Assembly: GCF_018457165.1 (NCBI RefSeq)
Contig: NZ_JAFMNX010000001.1
Location: 682,001 to 746,000, forward strand
Reading direction: 5' to 3'
From: Tianweitania aestuarii
GTDB taxonomy: Bacteria > Pseudomonadota > Alphaproteobacteria > Rhizobiales > Rhizobiaceae
DNA: 64,000 nucleotides
Position 1 is the first letter of the stretch; each line of letters begins with the position of its first letter. Shown here piece by piece: positions 44,782 to 53,278 of the stretch. The notes under the pieces are model-generated. The model did not search any database, was not told the origin of the DNA, and saw nothing but the letters and a program-made list of their open reading frames with translations. Both the position numbers and the translations under genes were made by a program.

Positions 44782-45342
44782 TCACTCGCCGCTTTTGGCC
44801 CGATGCTCGCTCAGCCGCGGCATCAGATCCACCAGATTGCTGGGCAGGTGCCTGTGATCCAGCTGCGGCTTGAGGATCTCGTCCCAGCCGTCCTTGCAGG
44901 CTCCCGGTGAGCCGGGGAGGGCGAAGACGAAGGTGGCGTTGATCGTGCCGGCGGTGGCGCGCGACTGGATGGTGGTGACGCCGATCTTGTCGAAGGAGAT
45001 GCGGTGGAAGATCGCCGAGAAGCCGTCCATGACCTTGTCGAACAAGGGCAGAAGCGCGTCCACGGTAACGTCGCGGCCGGTGAAGCCGGTGCCGCCCGTG
45101 GTGATCACGACGTCGATGGCGGGATCATGCGTCCAGGCAAGCACTTGTTCGCGGATGGCTTCGATCTCGTCGCGCACGATGGCGCGTGAAACGAGCGTGT
45201 GGCCGGCTTGTTCGATGCGCGCGGCCAGCGTGTCGCCGGATTTGTCGTCGGCGGGTGTGCGGGTATCCGAGACGGTGAGCACGGCGATGCCGACCGGCAC
45301 AAAGGCCTTTGCTTCGTTGATGCGATAGGTAGGGCTGGTCAT
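44782..45342 (-). CDS. moaB: Molybdenum cofactor biosynthesis protein B
   Basis: MogA/MoaB-fold protein of 186 residues that helps adenylylate molybdopterin. VLTVSDTRTPADDKSGDTL and DVVITTGGTGFTGRDVTVDALL are the family motifs; the core TGGTGFTGRD is complete. Coupled to ispE by a four-base overlap (TGACCAGCCC region near 45339-45342). Confidence 0.94.
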   Translation of the reverse strand: MTSPTYRINEAKAFVPVGIAVLTVSDTRTPADDKSGDTLAARIEQAGHTLVSRAIVRDEIEAIREQVLAWTHDPAIDVVITTGGTGFTGRDVTVDALLPLFDKVMDGFSAIFHRISFDKIGVTTIQSRATAGTINATFVFALPGSPGACKDGWDEILKPQLDHRHLPSNLVDLMPRLSEHRAKSGE

Positions 45343-46232
45343 GGCGCGCTGTCCGATCCCTTAAGCATGGTTGCTTGCACATACCATTGCGGATCATCCA
45401 GCAACAGCTGCGCCGCAGCCGCTTCCGCCTGAGCTTCAGTGGCGAACACGCCGAAGCAGGTTGCGCCTGAGCCGGACATGCGGGCGAAGGATGCGCCGGT
45501 GTTGGTGAGCGCGCGCAGGGCTTCGCTGATGATTGGCGCGACTGCGATGGCATGTGGTTGGAGATCGTTGCGGGTGGCGTGCAGCCAGTCGAGCCAGGCT
45601 TGCGGTGCGTTTGTTTCCGGCGGGATGGCCAAGGGCGGGTTGTCGCGCGTGGTCAGCTGCTTGAAGATGGCAGGCGTGGAAACGGCAATGCCGGGATTAA
45701 CCAGCACGATGGGGCAATCGGGCAGGGTGCCGATCGGAGCGATCTCCTCGCCGATACCCCTGATGCGGGCGGGTCGGGCATAAAGACACATCGGCACATC
45801 GGCGCCGAGCGATAGGCCGAGTGCCGCGAGATCAGTTGAAGGCAAGTCGGCTTTCCACAGCGCGCAAAGCGCTTTCAGCGTCGCCGCCGCGTCGCTCGAG
45901 CCGCCGCCGATGCCGGATGCGATCGGCAGGGTCTTTTCGAGATGAATGCGGACGGGAAAAGCGGACTGACCGATTTCCTTTCGCAGAGCGTCGCGGGCAC
46001 GCAAAACGAGATTGCCGGCATCAACCGGCACGCCGGCGGCATAGGGGCCGGAGACGGTGAAAGCGTCTTCGGCGGCGGGCTCGACGGTGATGCGATCGCC
46101 TGTCGAGGCGAAGGCGACAAGGCTGTCGAGCAGGTGATAACCATCGGCACGGCGGCCGACGACATGCAGAGCGAGGTTGATCTTTGCGGGCGCGAAACGG
46201 GTCAGCGCGCCGACTTCATGCGTCGGGCTCAA
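45339..46232 (-). CDS. ispE: 4-diphosphocytidyl-2-C-methyl-D-erythritol kinase
   Basis: GHMP kinase of the non-mevalonate isoprenoid pathway, 297 residues. It phosphorylates CDP-methylerythritol. FAPAKINLALHVVGRRADGYH is the IspE opening (lysine and histidine), and PIASGIGGGSSDAAATLKAL is the ATP loop; the end shows MSGSGATCFGVFA. The start is TTG 46232, overlapping the stop of the upstream small gene. Confidence 0.95.
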   Translation of the reverse strand: MSPTHEVGALTRFAPAKINLALHVVGRRADGYHLLDSLVAFASTGDRITVEPAAEDAFTVSGPYAAGVPVDAGNLVLRARDALRKEIGQSAFPVRIHLEKTLPIASGIGGGSSDAAATLKALCALWKADLPSTDLAALGLSLGADVPMCLYARPARIRGIGEEIAPIGTLPDCPIVLVNPGIAVSTPAIFKQLTTRDNPPLAIPPETNAPQAWLDWLHATRNDLQPHAIAVAPIISEALRALTNTGASFARMSGSGATCFGVFATEAQAEAAAAQLLLDDPQWYVQATMLKGSDSAP

Positions 46233-46414
46233 TCCTTGGCGACGGTGTAAACACCGGTCTTGGGATCGCGGATCAGCGTTCCCTGACTACCGGAGCGGGC
46301 TTCCTGCTCCTGCCGCTTGATGCGGGCGGTGACCTTTTCGGCCTCGCCGACGAACTTCTTGTAGCCGGCATAAGCAAGCGCGCCCACCACGGCAAAGAAG
46401 ACGATCTGCGGCAT
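46229..46414 (-). CDS. Small membrane protein upstream of ispE
   Basis: A 61-residue protein. One helix (PQIVFFAVVGALAYAGYKKF) is followed by a charged tail (AEKVTARIKRQEQEARSGSQ) and ends IRDPKTGVYTVAKD. ATG 46414 is preferred to a longer start at 46453. The stop overlaps the TTG of ispE. Small proteins of this shape are seen before ispE in related bacteria; the function is unknown to me. Confidence 0.75.
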   Translation of the reverse strand: MPQIVFFAVVGALAYAGYKKFVGEAEKVTARIKRQEQEARSGSQGTLIRDPKTGVYTVAKD

Positions 46415-46477
46415 CGGTTCAAGCGCTCCTTCGCGCGACTGGTTCTCAACCAAATCTACAAGGGATTTCGTGGCAGA

Positions 46478-47347
46478 TCAAAGGCGATAACGGGCCCAAA
46501 GCGCTTGTTCTTCCGCCGCTTCGATCAGGCCGGCACCGGCTGCTGCGGCAAAACTGCCGGCAAGGCCTGCATCGCGTGCGCCAAGAAGGCCGAAGCGGCG
46601 GCCGAACAGACCCTTTGGCGGGGTGATGACGCGCAGCCTCGTATTGGCGCCGAAGCGGGCCTTGAGCGTGCCGCGCAGGTCGCCCAACGCATCGGCAAGA
46701 CCGAGCGCGACCCCCGATTTGCCGGCCCAGAACAGGCCGGTGAACAGGTCGGGATGGTCGGCAAGCTTCGAACCGCGGCGGGTTTTCACCATGTTGATGA
46801 AGGTTTCATGGACTTCGAGCTGCAGGGCTTTCAGCCGCTCCACATCTTCCGGCCGCTCCGGCTTGAAGGGATCGAGCACGGCCTTGTTCTGGCCGGCGGT
46901 ATGCACACGGCGCTCGACGCCGATCTTCGAAATGAGATCCTGGAAGCCGAAGGACGCCGATACGACGCCGATCGAGCCGACGATGGAAGAGGGATCGACG
47001 ATGATCTCGTCGCCGGCGATCGCAATCATGTAGCCGCCGGATGCCGCGACATCTTCCACGAACACCAGCACGCGCTTGTTCTTCTCGGCCGAAAGGTCGC
47101 GGATGCGCTGGTAGATCAGGCGCGACTGCACGGGCGAACCGCCGGGCGAGTTGATCGAAATCGCAACGGCCGGCGCATCCTTCATGCCGAACGCTTTTTC
47201 AAGCAGGCCGGCGCAGGATGCGAGGTTGAGTGACGGACGCAGCGGCGAACCACCGGCCATGATCGTGCCGTTGAGCCTGACCACCGGAATGACAACGCCC
47301 TCCTTGCGCATCGACTTGGGCAAAAGACGGCGAAGCATGCGTTTCAC
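46478..47347 (-). CDS. sppA: Signal peptide peptidase SppA-like S49 serine protease
   Basis: S49-family peptidase of 289 residues. SPGGSPVQSRLIYQRIRDLS, then VEDVAASGGYMIAIAGDEII with the catalytic serine, and SIVGSIGVVSASFGFQDLI, followed by TAGQNKAVLDPFKPE with a lysine of the dyad region. GTG 47347 is favoured because GGAG lies 11 bases upstream; ATG 47338 is an alternative. The long frame reaching 47725 antisense-reads the next gene. It would cut leftover signal peptides or other membrane peptides. Without the usual long N-terminal domain it belongs to the short SppA form. Confidence 0.9.
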   Translation of the reverse strand: MKRMLRRLLPKSMRKEGVVIPVVRLNGTIMAGGSPLRPSLNLASCAGLLEKAFGMKDAPAVAISINSPGGSPVQSRLIYQRIRDLSAEKNKRVLVFVEDVAASGGYMIAIAGDEIIVDPSSIVGSIGVVSASFGFQDLISKIGVERRVHTAGQNKAVLDPFKPERPEDVERLKALQLEVHETFINMVKTRRGSKLADHPDLFTGLFWAGKSGVALGLADALGDLRGTLKARFGANTRLRVITPPKGLFGRRFGLLGARDAGLAGSFAAAAGAGLIEAAEEQALWARYRL

Positions 47348-47424
47348 GAGGCGAAATCTCCGGTTGGATCGTGCCTCCCATGTAGGTTCGCGTTTCAGGC
47401 ACGCAATGGTCGTGCAATGACGGC

Positions 47425-48210
47425 CTAGTCGCCGAACAGTGTGGCCCGGCCGTTGTTGATCGCGTCTGCACGCTCCGAAAAGCCGTTGCCGACCGTGTCG
47501 TGAACCACGAGCGGCGGCAGCAGCGAAAGGCCGGCGCGGGAGCCGAGTTCGCCGCGCACGACGATGCGGGTCGCCGGTTTGTCGGGTCGCGGATGGATCG
47601 GCAGCATTTCCGCGCGTCCGAAGCGGCCGGCAAAAGCGCGCAGGATGTCGAACAGGGATTGCGGCCGGGCGATCACCGCAACGCCGCCCTTGGGTCGCAC
47701 GATGGCCGCGGCCGTTCGCAGCCATTGCTCGAACAAATCGGGCGTCATGACATGGGCTTCTGCACGCAAGGCATCCGGCGATGAGCGATCGGGCAGCGCG
47801 TTGAAGGGCGGGTTGAGGATAACGAAATCGACGCTGTTATCCGCAAGACCGCCAGTGCGGCGGGCAGCGCCGGTGAGCGCGACGTCGGCTTGAAGAATGG
47901 TCGCGCGGGTGGAAAGCGCCGCGTTGGCATCGAGCGCCAAGGTGCGCTGCGCCCATTCAACCATATCCGGTGAACGCTCAACCAGAAGCGCCTTCGCTTG
48001 CGGGCAGCGGGACAGCACGGCCAGACCGGCGGCTCCCACGCCTGCACCGAGATCCGCAACCGTTCCGTTGAAGCCGTTGGGAACACTGGCTGCCAGAATA
48101 AGGGCATCGGTGCCGGCCCGGTGGCCCTGTTCGCGGGGCTGAACCAGCTGGAAGACGCCGCGGTGAAAAGCATCGACCGTATGCGGCGGCCAGTTCAGGC
48201 GATCGGACAC
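47425..48210 (-). CDS. tRNA1(Val) (adenine(37)-N6)-methyltransferase-like protein
   Basis: SAM-dependent methyltransferase of 261 residues. Motif I is VADLGAGVGAAGLAVLSRCP; the active NPPF motif is in DFVILNPPFNALPDRSSPDALR; the opening VDAFHRGVFQLVQPREQGHRAG fits the YfiC/TrmN6 group. GTG 48210 is chosen because it lies one base after the stop of the DUF2007 gene and gives the family N-terminus. Confidence 0.88.
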   Translation of the reverse strand: MSDRLNWPPHTVDAFHRGVFQLVQPREQGHRAGTDALILAASVPNGFNGTVADLGAGVGAAGLAVLSRCPQAKALLVERSPDMVEWAQRTLALDANAALSTRATILQADVALTGAARRTGGLADNSVDFVILNPPFNALPDRSSPDALRAEAHVMTPDLFEQWLRTAAAIVRPKGGVAVIARPQSLFDILRAFAGRFGRAEMLPIHPRPDKPATRIVVRGELGSRAGLSLLPPLVVHDTVGNGFSERADAINNGRATLFGD

Positions 48211-48211
48211 G

Positions 48212-48436
48212 TCAGTCCCGCTTGATCTCGGCCTCGATGCCGGCATCGGCAAGCAGCTTGCGCGCGGCGTCTGCGTCATCCGCATCCACCATGACGCGAC
48301 GTGCCAGCACGCCGAGCGAGCCTTCCATGATGCTCATGTTCTGATCGGCTACGAAGCAGGCGATGCCTGCATCACGCATCAGCGATTCGACAAAGGAGAT
48401 GACCACGAGGTCATTGGTGCGCAGGAGCTCTATCAT
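48212..48436 (-). CDS. DUF2007 family protein
   Basis: A 74-residue protein: MIELLRTNDLVVISFVESLM (opening) and DQNMSIMEGSLGVLARRVMV, with the end LLADAGIEAEIKRD. DUF2007 proteins are short signal-transducing-like (PII-like) domains. ATG 48436 is the only reasonable start; the longer frame reaches into the divergent gap. The polyprenyl synthase gene is divergent 170 bases away. Confidence 0.85.
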   Translation of the reverse strand: MIELLRTNDLVVISFVESLMRDAGIACFVADQNMSIMEGSLGVLARRVMVDADDADAARKLLADAGIEAEIKRD

Positions 48437-48605
48437 GCACCTTTGCTGGCAGGTCTGGCACGGGAAGTAAACTGCTGCGCGCACGCCCGAGCGTGGACAT
48501 ACCCTGTCAGATGCGCCTTCAAGCGCTATTTGCCCACTTGCTCCGGGCGAAGGAGCCAAAGTAAAACGCGCGCAGCCATTGGAAGTCGCGTCCGGGAGTG
48601 TGTTT

Positions 48606-49622
48606 GTGGGTGTTGTAGTCAACCTCGAAGACGGCAAGAAGCCGGAAGCTTCCATCGCCGCGCTGGTCGAACTGACCGCAGGCGACATGAAAGCCGTCAA
48701 CGAGCTGATCCTGTCCAAGGCCGGCTCGAATGTGACGATGATTCCGGAAGTTGCCAATCACCTGATCTCGTCGGGCGGCAAGCGCTTGCGGCCGATGATG
48801 ACCTTGGCGTCCGCCAAGCTGTTCGGCTACGAGGGCGACGGCCATGTGAAGCTCGCGATGAGCGTCGAGTTCATGCACACCGCCACGCTTCTGCATGACG
48901 ATGTGGTGGACGAAAGCGGCATGCGGCGCGGCAAGAAGACGGCGCGCATGATCTGGGGCAACCAGGCCAGCGTGCTTGTGGGCGATTTCCTGCTCGGCCA
49001 GGCTTTCCGGACCATGGTGGATGTCGGTTCGCTGGAAGCGCTCGATATTCTCGCCAACGCTGCGGCCGTGATCGCCGAAGGCGAGGTGCTTCAGCTTTCG
49101 GTGGCGAAGAACCTCGAAACCACCGAGGACGAATATCTCGAAGTCATCAAGGCGAAGACCGCAGCACTCTTTTCGGCTGCCGCCGAAGTCGGTCCGGTGA
49201 TCGCCAAGGCGTCTCGTAACGACCGAACCGCGCTGCGCTCCTACGGAACAAACCTCGGTTATGCGTTCCAGCTTGTGGATGATGCGCTGGATTACGGCGG
49301 TTCCACCAAGGATCTCGGCAAGAATGTCGGCGACGATTTCCGGGAAGGCAAAGTCACGCTACCGGTGATCCTGAGCTATCGCCGCGGCACCGAAGACGAG
49401 CGCGCCTTCTGGCGTCAGGCGATCGAGGGCGGCAATGCCGACGATGCTGGTCTGGAAAAGGCGCTCGGCCTGATGAAGAAGCACAATGCGATTGCCGACA
49501 CGATCGGCCGCGCCCGTCATTTCGGCGGCATCGCCCGCGACGCCTTGGCACCCATGCCGAACTCGCCTCACAAGACCGCGCTGCTCGACGTCATCGACTT
49601 CTGCATCAGCCGCGTGGTGTGA
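48606..49622 (+). CDS. ispB: Polyprenyl (octaprenyl/decaprenyl) diphosphate synthase
   Basis: Trans-prenyltransferase of 338 residues making the side chain of ubiquinone. The first aspartate motif is HDDVVDESGMRRG and the second DDALDYGG; ISSGGKRLRPMMTLASAKLF and NQASVLVGDFLLGQAF are conserved. GTG 48606 has GGGAG seven bases upstream; TTG 48579 would add nine residues. UbiA, which uses the chain, is encoded further on at 57304-58287. Chain length cannot be read from sequence. Confidence 0.94.
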   Translation: MGVVVNLEDGKKPEASIAALVELTAGDMKAVNELILSKAGSNVTMIPEVANHLISSGGKRLRPMMTLASAKLFGYEGDGHVKLAMSVEFMHTATLLHDDVVDESGMRRGKKTARMIWGNQASVLVGDFLLGQAFRTMVDVGSLEALDILANAAAVIAEGEVLQLSVAKNLETTEDEYLEVIKAKTAALFSAAAEVGPVIAKASRNDRTALRSYGTNLGYAFQLVDDALDYGGSTKDLGKNVGDDFREGKVTLPVILSYRRGTEDERAFWRQAIEGGNADDAGLEKALGLMKKHNAIADTIGRARHFGGIARDALAPMPNSPHKTALLDVIDFCISRVV

Positions 49623-49769
49623 GGCAGCCTGCATCCACCTGCATGACGCGTTGATCGGCGACCGCAAAAAGGCCATGCTTGCGCGACAACTGGTTCGCTG
49701 ATTTCACGATCAGGCGGTCAGCCGGTTCGACGAAGGGGAGCGGGCCTCAGGCCCGGAAAGGGTTTTACG

Positions 49770-51581
49770 ATGCGGCAGATGGCAAAGGGCGCGGTTACAG
49801 CGCTGATCCTGGCAGCGGGGCTTTCAACGGCAATCCAGCCGGTCTTCGCCAAGGAAACGCCTGCCGAAAGCGCCGATCACATCGATCCGCTGACGATCAG
49901 CTCCTTTTCCGGCGCGTTCCTGGCAGCTCGTACTGCCGAGATCGACAAGGACTTCACCAGCGCGACGATCTATTACAAGCGTGCGCTCGCGCTTGATCCC
50001 GGCAATCAGGATATCGAGAAGAGCCTGTTTCTCGGCTTGATCGCGCAGGGCAATTTCGACCAGGCGCTCAAATATGCCGAAGAGTTGAAGCTGGTTCGCG
50101 GCGTGTCGCGCTTCAGCGCGATCGCGCTCGGCATCGATGCCATGCGCAAGCGTGAGTACAAGCAGGCCGATACGCTGTTCAGCGGCGATGTCGAATCGGA
50201 CCTCGACCAGCTGGTGACGGGCCTTCTGTCGGCCTGGGCCAAGCTTGGCACCGATGCGCCCAAGTCTGCGCTCGACACACTCGACCGTCTCGACGGCCCG
50301 CCGTGGTTTGCCTTGTTCGTGGGCTATCACCGCGCTCTGATCGCCGAGGCGGCGAAGATGGATGATGAAGCGCGCAAGAGCTTCGAAGAAACCATGGCCA
50401 ATCAGGACGCAGGCGGTGCCGCGCCCGACACCTATCTGCGGGCCGCTGAAGCCTATGCCGGTTTCCTCGCACGCAAGGGCGAGAAAGACGCCGCGCTCAA
50501 GGTTCTGGATACCGCCGACCGGTTCATCAGCGGCCGCTTGCCGATCCTGACGCTGCGCGACGAAGTGCGCGACGGCAAGGACATTCGCAAGCTCGTCAAG
50601 AACCCGGCCGAAGGTGCCGGCGAAGCGATGTACAACATCGCTTCCGCGCTCAACCAGTCCGGTGGCGAGGACTTCGTTCGCATCTACCTGCAATTTGCCC
50701 GAGCGTTGAACCCGTCCAACGACATGATCCTGCTGCAGCTCGCCAGCATTGCCGAACAGCAGCAGCTGCCGCAGGAGGCGATCGATCTTTATTCCAAGAT
50801 CTCCGACCGTTCCCCGCTGAAACGCGCGGCCGAGTTGCAGATCGGTTTGAACCTTGCCGATCTCGACCAGAAGGACGAGGCGATCAAGCATCTGCGGGTC
50901 GCGCTCGAACAGGACAAGACCGACATGCGCGCCTATCTCGCGCTTGGCGGCGTGTATTCCAGCCAGGAAAACTACAAGGCCGCCGCTGAGGTCTATGATG
51001 AGGCCGTTGCAACGCTGGCCGCGCCTGAGCGCGCCAACTGGAGCATCTTTTATCAGCGCGGCATCGCCTATGAGCGGCTGAAGCAGTGGGACAAGGCCGA
51101 GCCGAACTTCCGCAAGGCGCTCGAACTGTTTCCCGATCAACCACAGGTGCTGAACTATCTCGGCTATTCCTGGATCGACATGAACCGCAACCTCGATGAA
51201 GGCTTGACCATGATCAAGCGCGCCGTCGAGCTGCGGCCGAGCGATGGTTATATCATCGACTCGCTGGGTTGGGCCTATTACCGCCTCGGCCGCTTCCCGG
51301 AAGCGGTGACGGAACTGGAACGCGCGGTGTCCTTGAAGCCGGACGATCCGGTTTTGAACGACCACCTCGGCGATGCGTATTGGCGCGTCGGACGCAAGCT
51401 GGAAGCGACCTTCCAGTGGAGCCATGCGATCGACCGGAAGCCGACGGAAGCCGAGCTGCCGAAGATCCGTGAGAAACTCGCCGAAGGGTTGCCGGATATC
51501 GAGCCGCCGGCAGCCGCGAAGGCCGATGAAACAAAGCCGCAGCCGGCAACCGAGCAGCCTGCATCCGACAAGAAGGGCTGA
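49770..51581 (+). CDS. Exported tetratricopeptide repeat protein
   Basis: A 603-residue periplasmic protein. Signal peptide ALILAAGLSTAIQPVFA precedes many TPR units, for example DKDFTSATIYYKRALALDPG, NFRKALELFPDQPQVLNYLG, SDGYIIDSLGWAYYRLGRFP and AVTELERAVSLKPDDPVLND. It ends in a polar proline/alanine tail. TPR proteins of this length bind partners or assemble complexes; the partner is unknown. It is alone, with a strong terminator after it. Confidence 0.87.
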   Translation: MRQMAKGAVTALILAAGLSTAIQPVFAKETPAESADHIDPLTISSFSGAFLAARTAEIDKDFTSATIYYKRALALDPGNQDIEKSLFLGLIAQGNFDQALKYAEELKLVRGVSRFSAIALGIDAMRKREYKQADTLFSGDVESDLDQLVTGLLSAWAKLGTDAPKSALDTLDRLDGPPWFALFVGYHRALIAEAAKMDDEARKSFEETMANQDAGGAAPDTYLRAAEAYAGFLARKGEKDAALKVLDTADRFISGRLPILTLRDEVRDGKDIRKLVKNPAEGAGEAMYNIASALNQSGGEDFVRIYLQFARALNPSNDMILLQLASIAEQQQLPQEAIDLYSKISDRSPLKRAAELQIGLNLADLDQKDEAIKHLRVALEQDKTDMRAYLALGGVYSSQENYKAAAEVYDEAVATLAAPERANWSIFYQRGIAYERLKQWDKAEPNFRKALELFPDQPQVLNYLGYSWIDMNRNLDEGLTMIKRAVELRPSDGYIIDSLGWAYYRLGRFPEAVTELERAVSLKPDDPVLNDHLGDAYWRVGRKLEATFQWSHAIDRKPTEAELPKIREKLAEGLPDIEPPAAAKADETKPQPATEQPASDKKG

Positions 51582-51592
51582 CGCCCCACTAT

Positions 51593-51622
51593 AAAAAGGC
51601 CCGCTTTGCAGCGGGCCTTTTT
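51593..51622 (+). terminator. Terminator after the TPR gene
   Basis: AAAAAGGCCCGCT pairs with AGCGGGCCTTTTT across TTGC and is followed by more T. It also lies just downstream of the convergent small gene, so it may stop both units. Confidence 0.88.
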
Positions 51623-51641
51623 TTGGCGCGTGTAACGGTGA

Positions 51642-51953
51642 TTACATCGTGCGGTTGTTGTGCGTCTTGCGATGGATGTTGCGCGAGGCGCGGTTCTGCT
51701 GGCGCTCAAGGCGGCGGCGTTCGGCTGGGGTAATGTAGCCGTCACGGGCGGCACGATGCTGCGAGCGATCGATACGGCGCTGCTGTCGCTGGATCTGGCG
51801 CAACTCGCGCGGGGTCAGTTCGCCGCGTGCAATGCCCCGTTCGATGCGGTGTCCCTGACGATATTCCCGCGATTGCGTGTGATGCGTTTGTGCAAGGCCA
51901 GGCATGGTCGATGCAATCAAAACGGCGACGGCGCTTAGAACGATCTTCTTCAT
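51642..51953 (-). CDS. Small exported basic protein of unknown function
   Basis: A 103-residue protein. Signal peptide IVLSAVAVLIASTMPGLAQ is followed by a strongly basic, arginine- and glutamine-rich mature part (ELRQIQRQQRRIDRSQHRAA) with an EF-hand-like stretch RDGYITPAERRRLERQQN. ATG 51953 gives MKKIVLS; an ATG at 51980 adds nine residues. The mature part is very basic and lacks cysteines. Similar small proteins occur in other alphaproteobacteria; the role is not known to me. Confidence 0.7.
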   Translation of the reverse strand: MKKIVLSAVAVLIASTMPGLAQTHHTQSREYRQGHRIERGIARGELTPRELRQIQRQQRRIDRSQHRAARDGYITPAERRRLERQQNRASRNIHRKTHNNRTM

Positions 51954-52110
51954 GGTTCTTTCCTTCAAAAGCTCCAACACAGTGGATCAGGTGGAGCTTG
52001 GCGCAAGAACGGTGAACCGCACCTGAAGGATGCGTTTACCTCTATCACGGATTGTGACAGCACCTCCGGGGCCATGCGAAAGCCTGCAGCGAGGCGGCTC
52101 GTCAATCGGC

Positions 52111-52138
52111 GCTGCCAAACCAGTGCTGCCAAACCAGT
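52111..52138. repeat. Tandem 14-base direct repeat upstream of glyQ
   Basis: GCTGCCAAACCAGT occurs twice in exact tandem, and a third partial copy GCTGC follows. It lies just before a possible promoter of glyQ. Confidence 0.85.
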
Positions 52139-52143
52139 GCTGC

Positions 52144-52172
52144 TTGACGCTTGGGCGACCCCGTCCTAGGAC
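52144..52172 (+). promoter_or_regulatory. Possible promoter of glyQ
   Basis: TTGACG and TAGGAC with 17 bases between them, 34 bases before the glyQ start. The -10 box is poor, so this is a weak candidate. Confidence 0.25.
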
Positions 52173-52205
52173 GACGACCTCTGCCGCCGACCACCCGAGG
52201 CTCGC

Positions 52206-53159
52206 TTGTCCGTATCCCAAATGTCCGCCCACAACGATCCACGCCGCTCGTTTCAGGGCCTGATCCTGACGCTTCACGCTTACTGGGCGGATCACGGCTG
52301 CGTCGTGCTGCAGCCCTATGACATGGAAGTGGGCGCCGGAACCTTTCATCCCGCAACGACGCTGCGCGCGCTTGGACCGAAGCCATGGAACGCGGCGTAC
52401 GTGCAGCCCTCGCGCCGTCCCAAGGATGGACGGTATGGCGAGAACCCCAATCGTCTCCAGCATTATTACCAGTATCAGGTGATCCTGAAGCCGAACCCGG
52501 CCAATCTGCAGGAGCTGTATCTCGGCTCACTGAAGGCGATCGGTCTCGATCCGCTCGTGCATGACATCCGTTTTGTCGAGGACGACTGGGAAAGCCCGAC
52601 GCTGGGCGCCTGGGGCCTCGGCTGGGAATGCTGGTGCGACGGTATGGAAGTGTCGCAGTTCACCTATTTCCAGCAGGTTTGCGGCATCGAATGCGCGCCA
52701 GTGGCCGGCGAATTGACCTACGGCCTCGAGCGTCTCGCCATGTATGTGCAGGGCGTCGACAACGTTTACGACCTGAACTTCAACGGCCGCGAAGGCGACG
52801 AAAAGGTCACCTATGGCGACGTGTTCCTGCAGGCCGAGCAGGAATATTCGCGCCACAACTTCGAACATGCCGATACGACGATGCTGCTGCGCCACTTCGA
52901 GGATGCGGAAGGCGAGTGCAAGGCGCTGCTCGCCGCCGGTGCGCCGCGCGAGGGCGGGCCGCAGCGGATGGTGTTTCCGGCCTATGACCAGGCGATCAAG
53001 GCCAGCCATGTGTTCAACCTGCTCGATGCGCGCGGTGTGATCTCCGTGACCGAGCGGCAGAACTACATCCTGCGCGTGCGCAACCTCGCCAAGGCCTGCG
53101 GCGAGGCGTTTCTGCTGACCGATGCGGGCGGCTTCAATTTTCAGACTGAGGCTGCGTGA
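52206..53159 (+). CDS. glyQ: Glycine--tRNA ligase alpha subunit
   Basis: Catalytic subunit of the tetrameric glycyl-tRNA synthetase, 317 residues. [20 protein letters not shown], then [20 protein letters not shown], and the motif-like stretches [19 protein letters not shown] and [19 protein letters not shown] are near-invariant in GlyQ. TTG 52206 is the listed start with GAGG five bases before; an ATG at 52221 is a good alternative. Its stop overlaps the next start as TGATG. Confidence 0.96.
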   Translation: MSVSQMSAHNDPRRSFQGLILTLHAYWADHGCVVLQPYDMEVGAGTFHPATTLRALGPKPWNAAYVQPSRRPKDGRYGENPNRLQHYYQYQVILKPNPANLQELYLGSLKAIGLDPLVHDIRFVEDDWESPTLGAWGLGWECWCDGMEVSQFTYFQQVCGIECAPVAGELTYGLERLAMYVQGVDNVYDLNFNGREGDEKVTYGDVFLQAEQEYSRHNFEHADTTMLLRHFEDAEGECKALLAAGAPREGGPQRMVFPAYDQAIKASHVFNLLDARGVISVTERQNYILRVRNLAKACGEAFLLTDAGGFNFQTEAA

Positions 53160-53278
53160 TGCCTGACCTGCTTCTCGAACTTCGCTCCGAGGAAATCGCC
53201 GCCCAGCCCGTGCGCCCGCAGCGCCATCGGCGCGAGGACGCGCAAACAAGAAACCAGCATGCGGCTGGAGCCCACTGA
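53159..53278 (+). CDS. 39-codon ORF formed by a duplicated glyS start
   Basis: An ORF starting [13 protein letters not shown], the same first 13 residues as GlyS, and then an unrelated tail ([20 protein letters not shown]) to TGA 53276-53278. Both its start and its stop overlap neighbours as TGATG, so it could couple translation of glyQ to glyS. The 39-base repeats (53159-53197 and 53278-53316) differ at one base. It is probably a remnant of a local duplication; whether the short peptide is made is unknown. Confidence 0.6.
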   Translation: MPDLLLELRSEEIAAQPVRPQRHRREDAQTRNQHAAGAH

